From: Pseudomonadota bacterium
GTDB lineage: Bacteria; Pseudomonadota; Gammaproteobacteria; Burkholderiales; Burkholderiaceae_C
Direction of reading: 5' to 3'
DNA: 64,000 nt
Assembly: GCA_030538085.1 (NCBI GenBank)
Contig: JAUNUR010000002.1
Location: 1 to 64,000, forward strand
Shown: positions 17,957 through 25,702 of the stretch, piece by piece
Numbering within the stretch: the first letter of the stretch is position 1
Layout of the letters: every line of letters begins with the position of its first letter
Position numbers and translations under genes: made by a program
The notes under the pieces: model-generated
Seen by the model: only the letters and a program-made list of their open reading frames with translations
What the model was told of the DNA's origin: nothing
The model's database searches: none

Positions 17957-19204
17957 ATGCCCAACACCCACGAAGCCCTTGACCGCTGGATCGACCAGCA
18001 TTTCGACGAACAGGTGGCTTTTCTTCAGCAACTGGTGCGCGTGCCCACCGACACGCCGCCCGGCCACAACGCACCGCACGCCGAGCGGACAACCGCCTTG
18101 CTCAAAGCCTTCGGCTTCGACGCCGAGCAGCACCCGGTGCCCGAGGCCGAGGTGCGCGACTACGGCATGCAGAGCATCACCAACCTGATCGTGCGCCGCC
18201 CCTATGGCGAAGGCGGCCCAACCGTCGCGCTCAACGCCCATGGCGACGTGGTGCCCCCGGGCGAAGGCTGGACGCATGATCCGTATGGCGCCGACATCGT
18301 GGATGGCAAGCTCTACGGCCGCGCCGCCGCCGTCAGCAAGAGCGACTTCTCCACCTTCACCTTCGCCGTGCGCGCGCTCGAAGCCGTCGCCAGGCCCACG
18401 CGGGGCACGGTGGAACTGCACTTCACCTACGACGAGGAATTCGGTGGCGAGCTTGGCCCCGGCTGGCTGCTCAAACAAGGCCTGACCAAGCCCGACCTGA
18501 TGATCGCCGCCGGCTTCAGCTACGAAGTCGTCACCGCGCACAACGGCTGCCTGCAGATGGAAGTGACGGTGCACGGCAAGATGGCGCACGCCGCCGTGCC
18601 GCACACCGGCATCGACGCGCTGCAAGGCGCCGTGGCGGTGATGAACGCGCTGTACGCCGAGAACACGCGCTACCAGGGCATCACCTCGGGCGTGCCGGGC
18701 ATCAAGCACCCGTACCTGAACATCGGCCGCATCGAGGGCGGCACCAACACCAACGTGATTCCCGGCAAGGTGGTGTTCAAGCTCGACCGCCGCATGATCC
18801 CCGAGGAAAAACCCGCCGAGGTCGAGGCCCACATCCGCGCCGTGATCGCCAGCGCCGCCAGCGCCTTCAACGCCGGACGCGGCGACGAGGGCATCACGGT
18901 CGACATCAAGCGCCTGCTGCTGGCCAACGCCATGACGCCGCTGCCGGGCAACGCGCCGCTGGTCGACGCCATTCAAAAGCATGGCGAAGCCGTGTTCGGC
19001 GAAAAACCTCCCGCCGTGGGCACGCCGCTGTACACCGACGTGCGCCTGTACGTCGAACGCGGCATTCCGGGCGTGATCTACGGCGCCGGCCCCCGCACCG
19101 TGCTGGAAAGCCACGCCAAACGGGCCGACGAACGGGTCGACCTGGACGATCTGCGCCGCGCTACGAAAGTGGTGGCGCGCACGCTGGCCGAGCTGTTTTT
19201 TTGA
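17957..19204 (+). CDS. M20 family metallohydrolase (ArgE/DapE/Acy1 type)
   Basis: 415 residues with the M20 plan: LNAHGDVVPPGEGW (metal His/Asp), AAAVSKSDFSTF at the bridging position, TYDEEFGGELGP (catalytic Glu-Glu), a dimerisation domain with GKMAHAAVPHTGIDA, and the C-terminal histidine region VLESHAKRADERVDL. Family members deacylate or hydrolyse amides. In this position a ureido intermediate of allantoate breakdown is a plausible substrate, but nothing in the sequence fixes it. It lies 43 bp after uraD-allC and probably shares the operon. Confidence 0.85.
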   Translation: MPNTHEALDRWIDQHFDEQVAFLQQLVRVPTDTPPGHNAPHAERTTALLKAFGFDAEQHPVPEAEVRDYGMQSITNLIVRRPYGEGGPTVALNAHGDVVPPGEGWTHDPYGADIVDGKLYGRAAAVSKSDFSTFTFAVRALEAVARPTRGTVELHFTYDEEFGGELGPGWLLKQGLTKPDLMIAAGFSYEVVTAHNGCLQMEVTVHGKMAHAAVPHTGIDALQGAVAVMNALYAENTRYQGITSGVPGIKHPYLNIGRIEGGTNTNVIPGKVVFKLDRRMIPEEKPAEVEAHIRAVIASAASAFNAGRGDEGITVDIKRLLLANAMTPLPGNAPLVDAIQKHGEAVFGEKPPAVGTPLYTDVRLYVERGIPGVIYGAGPRTVLESHAKRADERVDLDDLRRATKVVARTLAELFF

Positions 19205-19239
19205 GTAAAAATCCGCAACCCGCACACAACCAGCTTCAA

Positions 19240-19355
19240 CTATTGAGAGTTTCGTAATTCAGGACAAGCCTATGTAATGCCTTCGCCGCAATGACGAGGG
19301 GAATGTGGGAGGTCTGATGGCCCGCGCTGTCGTGATTTTTGAAAAATATCAATAG
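19240..19355. repeat. Family A element with partial family B core
   Basis: Left end CTATTGAGAGTTTCGTAATT, right end CTGTCGTGATTTTTGAAAAA followed by TATCAATAG. The centre contains CCTTCGCCGCAATGACGAGG, one arm of a family B repeat, rather than the CCCTCACCCC insert of the copy at 871. It separates the M20 gene from the permease. Confidence 0.8.
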
Positions 19356-19386
19356 GACCCGTTTTTCCACAACGAGGAGGTTTTCA

Positions 19387-20877
19387 ATGGCAACCACATC
19401 GGTGCATCCCGTAGACGAAGTCCTGCCCGTACCAAAACTCGCCGCGCTGGGCCTGCAACACGTGCTGGTCATGTATGCCGGCGCCGTGGCGGTACCGCTC
19501 ATCGTCGGCCGCGCGCTGAACCTGACACCCGATCAGGTGGCGTTCCTGATTTCCGCCGACCTGTTCTGCTGCGGCCTCATCACGCTGATCCAGTCATTTG
19601 GCGCCACCCAGTGGTTCGGCATCAAGCTGCCGGTGATGATGGGCGTGACTTTCGCCGCCGTGGCGCCCATGGTAGCCATCGCCCAGGCCAATCCGGGGCT
19701 GGACGGCGCCCGGCTGATCTTCGGCTCGGTCATCGGGGCGGGCGTCATCTCGGTCATCATCGCGCCGGCCGTCAGCCGCATGCTGCGCTACTTCCCGCCG
19801 GTGGTCACGGGCACCATCATTCTCATCATCGGCATCACGCTGATGCGCGTGGGCATCAACTGGATTTTCGGCAACCCGTTTGGCCCCACCGCGCCCACCG
19901 TCGTCAAGCCCGAGCATGCCCAGTGGCTGTCGTCGGCAGCGGCGGCGGCATCCGCGCCGGGCGCTGCCATTGCGCCCATGCCCGCGGATCTGTCCCTGGC
20001 GCCCAAGCTGCCCAACCCCAAGTACGCCAACCTGCAAGGCGTGGGTGTGGCGCTGTTCGTGCTGATCATCATCTTGATGATCACGCGCCTGGCCAAGGGC
20101 TTCATCGCCAACATTGCCGTGCTGCTGGGCATCATCGCCGGCGCCATCGTCGCCGTGGCCATGGGGCTGATGAACTTCGACAAGGTCGACAAGGCCCAGT
20201 GGTTCGACCTGGTGCTGCCGTTTCACTTCGGCGTGCCCTTGTTCGATCCAGTGATGATCATCACCATGACGCTGGTGATGATCGTGGTGATGATCGAATC
20301 CACCGGCATGTTCCTGGCGCTGGGCGAGATGACGGGCAAGAACGTCGATCAGCCCGCGCTGGCCCGCGGCCTGCGCACCGATGGCCTGGGCACGCTGATC
20401 GGCGGCATCTTCAACACCTTCCCCTACACCAGCTTCTCGCAGAACGTTGGCCTGGTGGCGGTCACGGGCGTCAAGAGCCGCTTCGTGTGCGTGGCGGCCG
20501 GCGTCATCCTTCTCGTTCTGGGTCTTCTGCCCAAGATGGCGGCGCTGGTCGAATCACTGCCCACCGTGGTGCTGGGAGGCGCCGGCTTGGTGATGTTCGG
20601 CATGGTGGCGGCCACCGGCATCCGCATCCTGGGCAACGTGGATTTCAAGACAAACCGCTACAACGCCATGATCGTGGCTGTCTCCATCGGGGTTGGCATG
20701 ATCCCGCTGGTCGCTCCCAACTTCAAGCAGTGGATGCCGCACAACCTGCACCCGCTGATCGAGTCGGGCATTCTGCTGACCTCCATCGCCGCCGTGGCGC
20801 TGAACCTGTTCTACAACGGCGCCAAGGGCGACGGCCACGACGCGGTGGAAGCCGCCAAGCTGGCTGATGCGCATTGA
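19387..20877 (+). CDS. Nucleobase:cation symporter-2 family urate/xanthine permease
   Basis: 496 residues from ATG 19387, preceded by a strong GAGGAGG Shine-Dalgarno. It is a NAT/NCS2 inner-membrane transporter with about 12-14 membrane segments, beginning LGLQHVLVMYAGAVAVPLIV. The signature region includes the ESTGMFLALGEMTGK stretch (TM8 Glu) and FNTFPYTSFSQNVGLVAVTG (TM9-10, the NAT motif area), which favour the uric acid/xanthine (UacT/PbuX-like) branch. An unusual Ala/Pro-rich loop (about 185-225) lies between TM5 and TM6. It is the natural importer for the urate pathway encoded upstream. Confidence 0.9.
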   Translation: MATTSVHPVDEVLPVPKLAALGLQHVLVMYAGAVAVPLIVGRALNLTPDQVAFLISADLFCCGLITLIQSFGATQWFGIKLPVMMGVTFAAVAPMVAIAQANPGLDGARLIFGSVIGAGVISVIIAPAVSRMLRYFPPVVTGTIILIIGITLMRVGINWIFGNPFGPTAPTVVKPEHAQWLSSAAAAASAPGAAIAPMPADLSLAPKLPNPKYANLQGVGVALFVLIIILMITRLAKGFIANIAVLLGIIAGAIVAVAMGLMNFDKVDKAQWFDLVLPFHFGVPLFDPVMIITMTLVMIVVMIESTGMFLALGEMTGKNVDQPALARGLRTDGLGTLIGGIFNTFPYTSFSQNVGLVAVTGVKSRFVCVAAGVILLVLGLLPKMAALVESLPTVVLGGAGLVMFGMVAATGIRILGNVDFKTNRYNAMIVAVSIGVGMIPLVAPNFKQWMPHNLHPLIESGILLTSIAAVALNLFYNGAKGDGHDAVEAAKLADAH

Positions 20878-20900
20878 CGGGATTTTTCAGTACCCAAAAC

Positions 20901-20930
20901 AAAAGCCGGCCCCACGAGGGCCGGCTTTTT
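20901..20930. terminator. Intrinsic terminator after the permease gene
   Basis: AAAAGCCGGCCC, loop, GGGCCGGCTTTTT: a GC-rich stem ending in a T run, 24 bp after the permease stop, closing the purine operon. Confidence 0.88.
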
Positions 20931-21040
20931 CGTTCTGCTGGACGGGAAATTACTCTATTTCCACTTCAAGGCGCGTCAATAGCCGTCATCCTGCGACAGC
21001 TGGGATCCATGTTCTCCGCGCACGCCGCCTGGAGTTGGAA

Positions 21041-21253
21041 TTACTTGTCCACCTGTCCCACCACGAAAGTCACGTTCATGTTCACGCGGTACTCGGTGAT
21101 CTTGCCGCCCGAGATGACGACCTTCTGCTCCTTGATCCAGGCGCCCTTGACCTGATCAATGGTGTCGGCGGCGCGGCCGACGCCGGTGAGGATGGCGTCC
21201 TCGAAGCTCTTGCTGCTGGAGGACGAGATTTCAATGACTTTGGCGACGCTCAT
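21041..21253 (-). CDS. Dodecin family flavin-binding protein
   Basis: 70 residues from ATG 21253, preceded by AAAGGAGCC. The sequence MSVAKVIEISSSSSKSFEDA with IDQVKGAWIKEQKVVISGGK matches dodecin, a small beta-alpha-beta protein that forms hollow dodecamers storing flavin (flavin-stacking Trp in the GAWIKEQ segment). It is monocistronic, on the minus strand, between the purine and sulfate clusters. Confidence 0.93.
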   Translation of the reverse strand: MSVAKVIEISSSSSKSFEDAILTGVGRAADTIDQVKGAWIKEQKVVISGGKITEYRVNMNVTFVVGQVDK

Positions 21254-21396
21254 GGTGTGGCTCCTTTGGGGTGAATGCGGCCCTGCGCGGGCCGGGGTTG
21301 GGTTGACCACGCCACCTTAGCCCGCACCCCGCCCGCCGGCTGTGGGCCGTTGTCTGACATCCGCGTCGGCCCAGGGCGCCCGTGTCGCCCAAGCCG

Positions 21397-21451
21397 CTTA
21401 TGCCTGATCGGCATATATGAACAACTAACTATTGGTTTGTTTTGGCATAAG
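21397..21451 (+). promoter_or_regulatory. Putative promoter/CysB-type control region of the cys operon
   Basis: An AT-rich stretch in otherwise GC-rich DNA upstream of cysI. CTTATGCC (21397-21404) and GGCATAAG (21444-21451) form a spaced inverted repeat, with a second partner GGCATATA between them. LysR-type regulators such as CysB bind this kind of dyad upstream of cys genes; assignment to CysB is inference. Confidence 0.4.
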
Positions 21452-21490
21452 ACGCCGGTACATTGCGCGCTGATTTCAAGCACCGCCAAG

Positions 21491-23296
21491 ATGTACCAGT
21501 ACACCGATTTCGACCGCCAGTTCGTCACCCTGCGCGCCCAGCAGTTCCGCGATCAGTTGGAGCGCTGGCAGCGCGGCGAGCTCACCGACGAGCAACTGCT
21601 GCCCCTGCGCCTGCAGAACGGCTGGTACATCCAGCGCTACGCGCCCATGGCCCGCATCGCCGTGCCTTATGGCGAGATCAGCAGCACGCAGTTGCGCATG
21701 CTGGCCCGCATCGCGCGCGACTACGACCGGCCCGAGCCTGAACTGCTGGCCCACGCGCAGCAGACGCAGGACGCGTTGCAGGCCTCGCAACCCGGCCTGA
21801 CGCTGGCCGCGCCGCCGCTGAAGTACGGCTACGGCCACTTCACCACGCGCACCAACGTGCAGTTCAACTGGATTCCGCTGGACAAGGCCGCCGACGTGAT
21901 GGACTTGCTGGCCAGTGTGCACATGCACGGCATCCAGACCAGCGGCAACGCCATCCGCAACATCACCTGCGAGGCGCTGGCCGGCATCGCGCCCGACGAG
22001 ATCGTCGACACGCGGCCCTTCGCCGAAATCCTGCGCCAGTGGAGCACGCTGCACCCCGAGTTCGCCTTCCTGCCGCGCAAGTTCAAGATCGCCTTCAACG
22101 GCGCCGAAGAAGACCGCGCCGCCACCGGCTGGTACGACATCGGCCTGCAGGCGCTGACCAACGACGCGGGTGAGGTCGGCTTCACCGTCAAGGTCGGCGG
22201 CGGCATGGGGCGCACGCCCATCATCGGCCCGGTGGTGCGCGAGTTTCTGCCGTGGGCCGAACTGCTGAACTACATCGAAGCCGTGGTGCGCGTCTACAAC
22301 CGCTACGGCCGACGCGACAACAAGTGGAAGGCGCGCATCAAGATTCTGGTGAAGGCCGAGGGCCAGCGCTTCATCGACGAGGTGGAGGCCGAATACAAGG
22401 CCATCGTGGCGCAGGACGGCGCCCCGCACACCATCACCCCCGCCGAGCTGGCGCGCGTGCAGGCCAGCTTCGTGCAGCCCGAGCTGCGCCGCGCCAACCT
22501 GCCGTCGGAGGTGTGCATCACCACCAAGCCCTTCCAGCGCTGGCTGACCCAGAACGTGCGCGCGCACCGCATCGCCGGGCTGTCGGTGGTCACGCTGTCG
22601 TTCAAGCGCCCCGGCTGGGCGCCCGGCGATGCCGATGCCGACACGCTGGATGCGCTGGCCGAGCTGGCCGAACTTTTCAGTGCTGGCGAGGCGCGCCTGA
22701 CGCACGAGCAGAACCTGCTGCTGCCCTGGGTGCATTCCGGCGACCTGCCCGCGCTGTACGAGCGCGCCAAGGCGCTGGGCCTGGTGCAGCCCAACATCGG
22801 CCTGCTCACGGACCTGATCGCCTGCCCCGGCGGCGACTTCTGCTCGCTGGCCAATGCGCGCGCCATCCCCATCGCCGCCGCGCTGACCGAGCTGTACCAG
22901 GACATCGACGAGGTGACCGACCTCGGCCCCATCGACCTGCACATCAGCGGCTGCATCAACTCCTGCGGCCACCACCACAGCGGCCACATCGGCATTCTGG
23001 GCGTCGACAAGGACGGCAAGGAGTGGTACCAGGTCACGCTGGGCGGCAGCGACGGCTCGGCCCTGTCCGGCCCCGCCACGCCGGGCAAGGTGGTCGGGCC
23101 ATCGTTCAGTGCCGCCGAGGTGCCGGGCGTGGTCGAGGCGATTCTGGACACCTACTGCGAGTTGCGCAGCAGCGCCGCCGAGCGCTTCATCGACACGCTG
23201 CGCCGCGTCGGCCACGAGCCCTTCAAGCAGGCCGCCAACGGCGCGCGGCATGGCGAGCACCGCACGGCACGCCAGGCTGAAGAAGCCACGACCTGA
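21491..23296 (+). CDS. cysI: Sulfite reductase hemoprotein (beta subunit)
   Basis: 601 residues from ATG 21491; an open extension back to 21275 lies in the control region. It reduces sulfite to sulfide with siroheme and a [4Fe-4S] cluster. Two ferredoxin-like half-domains precede sirohaem-binding stretches (TRTNVQFNWIPLDKAADVM and GHFTTR); cluster cysteines are in CPGGDFC and CINSCGHHHSGHIG. No flavoprotein CysJ is encoded alongside, so the electron donor must be a ferredoxin or another reductase. It is the first gene of the operon with the DUF934 gene, cysH, cysD and cysN. Confidence 0.92.
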   Translation: MYQYTDFDRQFVTLRAQQFRDQLERWQRGELTDEQLLPLRLQNGWYIQRYAPMARIAVPYGEISSTQLRMLARIARDYDRPEPELLAHAQQTQDALQASQPGLTLAAPPLKYGYGHFTTRTNVQFNWIPLDKAADVMDLLASVHMHGIQTSGNAIRNITCEALAGIAPDEIVDTRPFAEILRQWSTLHPEFAFLPRKFKIAFNGAEEDRAATGWYDIGLQALTNDAGEVGFTVKVGGGMGRTPIIGPVVREFLPWAELLNYIEAVVRVYNRYGRRDNKWKARIKILVKAEGQRFIDEVEAEYKAIVAQDGAPHTITPAELARVQASFVQPELRRANLPSEVCITTKPFQRWLTQNVRAHRIAGLSVVTLSFKRPGWAPGDADADTLDALAELAELFSAGEARLTHEQNLLLPWVHSGDLPALYERAKALGLVQPNIGLLTDLIACPGGDFCSLANARAIPIAAALTELYQDIDEVTDLGPIDLHISGCINSCGHHHSGHIGILGVDKDGKEWYQVTLGGSDGSALSGPATPGKVVGPSFSAAEVPGVVEAILDTYCELRSSAAERFIDTLRRVGHEPFKQAANGARHGEHRTARQAEEATT

Positions 23297-23307
23297 CGGA
23301 GAAAACT

Positions 23308-23715
23308 ATGAAAATAATAGCTTCCGGCGCTGACCACGCAAGCGCTGAAGGCCAAAAAGGCTTAAAAATCGCCAACGACGCCGATCTGGCCGCGCTGGCC
23401 GCCGAAGGCGCGTTCGAGGGCATCGAGCGCATCGAGCTTGACTTCCCCAGCTTCACCGATGGCCGCGCGTTCAGCCAGGCCGTGCTGCTGCGCCGCCGCT
23501 TCGGCTTCGCCGGCGACATCCGCGCCACCGGTGACGTGCTGATCGACCAGTTGGTGCAGATGGCGCGCAGCGGCTTCACCAGCGCCGTACTGGCGCCGGG
23601 CGTGGATGCGGCGGCGGCCGAACGCCAGTTCGCGCGCTACAGCGCCTTCTACCAAGGCGATGCGCTGCAGCCGCGCCCGCTGTTCGCGCGCGATGCCGCA
23701 CCGGAGGCCGCATGA
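23308..23715 (+). CDS. DUF934 protein associated with sulfite reductase
   Basis: 135 residues. The body matches DUF934: IERIELDFPSFTDGRAFSQA, LLRRRFGFAGDIRATGDVLI and FTSAVLAPGVDAAAAERQF. These proteins sit beside CysI in many Proteobacteria lacking CysJ and are thought to assist sulfite reductase; the mechanism is unsettled. The first 21 residues (MKIIASGADHASAEGQKGLK) are encoded by a family H repeat starting right at the ATG, and the protein is shorter than usual for the family, so the native N-terminus has probably been replaced. It overlaps cysH by 4 bp. Confidence 0.85.
   Translation: MKIIASGADHASAEGQKGLKIANDADLAALAAEGAFEGIERIELDFPSFTDGRAFSQAVLLRRRFGFAGDIRATGDVLIDQLVQMARSGFTSAVLAPGVDAAAAERQFARYSAFYQGDALQPRPLFARDAAPEAA
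23309..23370. repeat. Family H repeat forming the start of the DUF934 gene
   Basis: AATAATAGCTTCCGGCGCTG, a spacer, then AAGCGCTGAAGGCCAAAAAG and GCTTAAAAATC. It begins one base after the A of the ATG, so codons 1-21 are repeat sequence. Confidence 0.75.
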
Positions 23716-24656
23716 ACACCTTCACCACCCTGCCCAGTGCCGAAACACCCACGGCCATCGAGCTGTACGCCAAGGCATCGCCCAACTTCGACGCCAAGCT
23801 GCAAGAAACCGTAGCCACGCTGCGGAAGGCCACGGCCACCGGCCCCGTCACCCAGGCCAACAGCCTGGGTGCCGAGGACATGGTGATCACGCACTTGATC
23901 AACACGCACGCCCTGCCCATCGAGATTTTCGTGCTCGACACCGGTGCGCTGCACGCCGAAACGCTGGCGCTGCTCGATCTGCTGAAGGCGCAGCAAGCCG
24001 CGCACCCGCACGCGCCGATCACCGTCTACCAGCCGGTGCATGAACAGGTGGTGCTGTTCGTGCAGCGTGAAGGCGCTGACGCCATGTACCGCAGCATCGA
24101 ACTGCGCAAGGCCTGCTGCGGCATCCGCAAGATGGAGCCGCTGGCGCGCGCCCTGGCCGGCAAGGCCGCCTGGGTGACCGGCCTGCGCCGCGAGCAATCG
24201 GGCGCGCGCGCCGATGTGCCCTTGGTCGACCGCTCCGAACAGGAGAGCAAGGGCCTGCTCAAGTACAACCCGCTCGCCGACTGGACCTGGGGAGACATCT
24301 GGCACTACATCGCCAGCCGGCAGGTCGCCTACAACCCGCTGCACGACCGCTTCTACCCCAGCATCGGCTGCGCCGCTTGCACCCGCGCCGTCACCCTGGG
24401 CGAAGACTTCCGCGCCGGGCGCTGGTGGTGGGAGGATGAACAGGCCAAGGAATGCGGCTTGCACGTCAAATCGCCCGCGACTTCTTCCCCTCTCCCGCTT
24501 GCGGGAGAGGGTCAGGGTGAGGGTGCTCCCTCCCCCGCTGGGGGAGGGTTGGGGTGGGGGCCAGACAGCGCCCCCAGCCAGACAGCCCCTCACCCCCACC
24601 CTCTCCCCAAAGGGGCGAGGGAGTCAGAAAGCCGCGCACAAGGAGCCGAGGCATGA
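23712..24656 (+). CDS. cysH: Assimilatory APS/PAPS reductase with repeat-derived C-terminal tail
   Basis: 314 residues. The PP-loop-like core is seen in VTQANSLGAEDMVITHLI. Four cysteines in KACCGIRKME and IGCAACTRAV indicate the [4Fe-4S] form, which uses adenylyl sulfate directly (APS reductase) rather than the cluster-free PAPS type. It makes sulfite for CysI. The family normally ends shortly after the ECGLHV motif (about residue 257). Here the frame continues for about 55 residues through a family G palindrome at 24484-24626 (proline/glycine rich, for example PSPAGGGLGWG), giving an abnormal tail. The stop overlaps the cysD ATG. Confidence 0.9.
   Translation: MNTFTTLPSAETPTAIELYAKASPNFDAKLQETVATLRKATATGPVTQANSLGAEDMVITHLINTHALPIEIFVLDTGALHAETLALLDLLKAQQAAHPHAPITVYQPVHEQVVLFVQREGADAMYRSIELRKACCGIRKMEPLARALAGKAAWVTGLRREQSGARADVPLVDRSEQESKGLLKYNPLADWTWGDIWHYIASRQVAYNPLHDRFYPSIGCAACTRAVTLGEDFRAGRWWWEDEQAKECGLHVKSPATSSPLPLAGEGQGEGAPSPAGGGLGWGPDSAPSQTAPHPHPLPKGARESESRAQGAEA
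24484..24626. repeat. Family G palindromes at the cysH/cysD junction
   Basis: CCCTCTCCCGCTTGCGGGAG is a perfect hairpin; it is followed by CTCCCTCCCCCGCTGGGGG and by CCCTCACCCCCACCCTCTCC later. The array is translated in frame as the tail of CysH and ends 27 bp before the cysD ATG. Confidence 0.8.
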
Positions 24657-25603
24657 ACGCCCGTACCGAACCCCATCTGCTGGAAGTCGCCGCCGGTGGC
24701 CCCACGCTGAGCAACGCGCACCTCGACGCACTGGAAGAAGAAACCATCTTCATCCTGCGCGAAGTGGCCGCCGCGTTCGAGCGCCCGGCCCTGCTGTTTT
24801 CGGGCGGCAAGGATTCGCTGGTGCTGCTGAAGTGCGCCGAAAAAGCGTTCGGCATCGGCCGCATTCCCTACCCGCTGCTGATGATCGACACCGGCCACAA
24901 CTTCCCCGAGGTGACCGACTTCCGCGACCAGCGCGCGGCGGAGCTGCAGGCCGAGCTGATCGTGCGCAGCGTCGAGGACAGCATGGCGCGCGGCACGGTG
25001 CGCCTGGCGCACGCGGGCGAATCGCGCAACGCACACCAGTCGGTCACGCTGCTGGAGGCCATCGAGGAATTCCGCTTCGACGCCCTGATCGGCGGCGCGC
25101 GGCGCGACGAGGAGAAGGCGCGCGCCAAGGAGCGCATCTTCAGCCACCGCGACAGCTTCGGCCAGTGGCAACCCAAGGCGCAGCGGCCCGAGCTGTGGAC
25201 GCTGTTCAACACGCGCCTGCAGCCGGGCGAGCACTTCCGCGTGTTCCCCATCAGCAACTGGACCGAGCTGGACGTGTGGCAGTACATCGAGCGCGAACGC
25301 ATCGCCCTGCCCTCGATCTACTACGCGCACCGCCGCGAGGTGGTCGAGCGGCGCGGCCTGCTGGTGCCCGTGACGCCGCTGACGCCACCCAGGGACGGCG
25401 AGCAGGTGCAAACCCGCACCGTGCGCTTTCGCACCGTGGGCGACATCACCTGCACCTGCCCGGTGGAAAGCCCCGCCGCCACGCCGGGCGAGATCGTCAT
25501 CGAGACCCTGGCCGCCGACGTGAGCGAGCGCGGCGCCACGCGCATGGACGACAAGACCAGCGATGCGTCGATGGAGAAACGCAAGAAAGACGGCTATTTC
25601 TGA
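24653..25603 (+). CDS. cysD: Sulfate adenylyltransferase small subunit
   Basis: 316 residues from ATG 24653, which overlaps the cysH stop; the longer open frame to 24554 is translated repeat and is rejected. CysD forms APS from ATP and sulfate, driven by the GTPase CysN. The PP-loop ATP motif is LLFSGGKDSLVLL (about residues 44-56), followed by DTGHNFPEV, ALIGGARRDEEKARAKERIF and WTELDVWQYIERE. The C-terminal half includes FRTVGDITCTCPVES. The Shine-Dalgarno AAGGAGCCGAGG just precedes the ATG. Confidence 0.95.
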   Translation: MNARTEPHLLEVAAGGPTLSNAHLDALEEETIFILREVAAAFERPALLFSGGKDSLVLLKCAEKAFGIGRIPYPLLMIDTGHNFPEVTDFRDQRAAELQAELIVRSVEDSMARGTVRLAHAGESRNAHQSVTLLEAIEEFRFDALIGGARRDEEKARAKERIFSHRDSFGQWQPKAQRPELWTLFNTRLQPGEHFRVFPISNWTELDVWQYIERERIALPSIYYAHRREVVERRGLLVPVTPLTPPRDGEQVQTRTVRFRTVGDITCTCPVESPAATPGEIVIETLAADVSERGATRMDDKTSDASMEKRKKDGYF

Positions 25604-25613
25604 CCCATGCCCC

Positions 25614-25688
25614 TGTGGGAGCGGGCTTGCCCGCGATGCGGCGCTTCGCCACCCATCACGGCCCATCGCGGCCAAGGCCGCTCCCACA
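25614..25688. repeat. Family E REP (GTGGGAGCGGGCTTGCCCGCGAT type) between cysD and cysN
   Basis: TGTGGGAGCGGGCTTGCCCG opens the element and ATCGCGGCCAAGGCCGCTCC with CACA closes it, making an outer inverted GTGGGAGCGG/CCGCTCCCAC. Two more copies lie at 33276 and 42916. It resembles REP sequences known from pseudomonads. Confidence 0.85.
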
Positions 25689-25702
25689 CACACCCTGTCC
25701 GC

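Noticed and set aside
21275..21490. 72-codon N-terminal extension of CysI
   Set aside because: It falls in the AT-rich control region with dyads, and the ATG at 21491 gives the normal sulfite reductase start.
24484..24626. Short regularly repeated units that might be a CRISPR array
   Set aside because: The units are hairpins of unequal spacing, without constant direct repeats and spacers, and the frame stays open as part of cysH. No cas genes are in the window.
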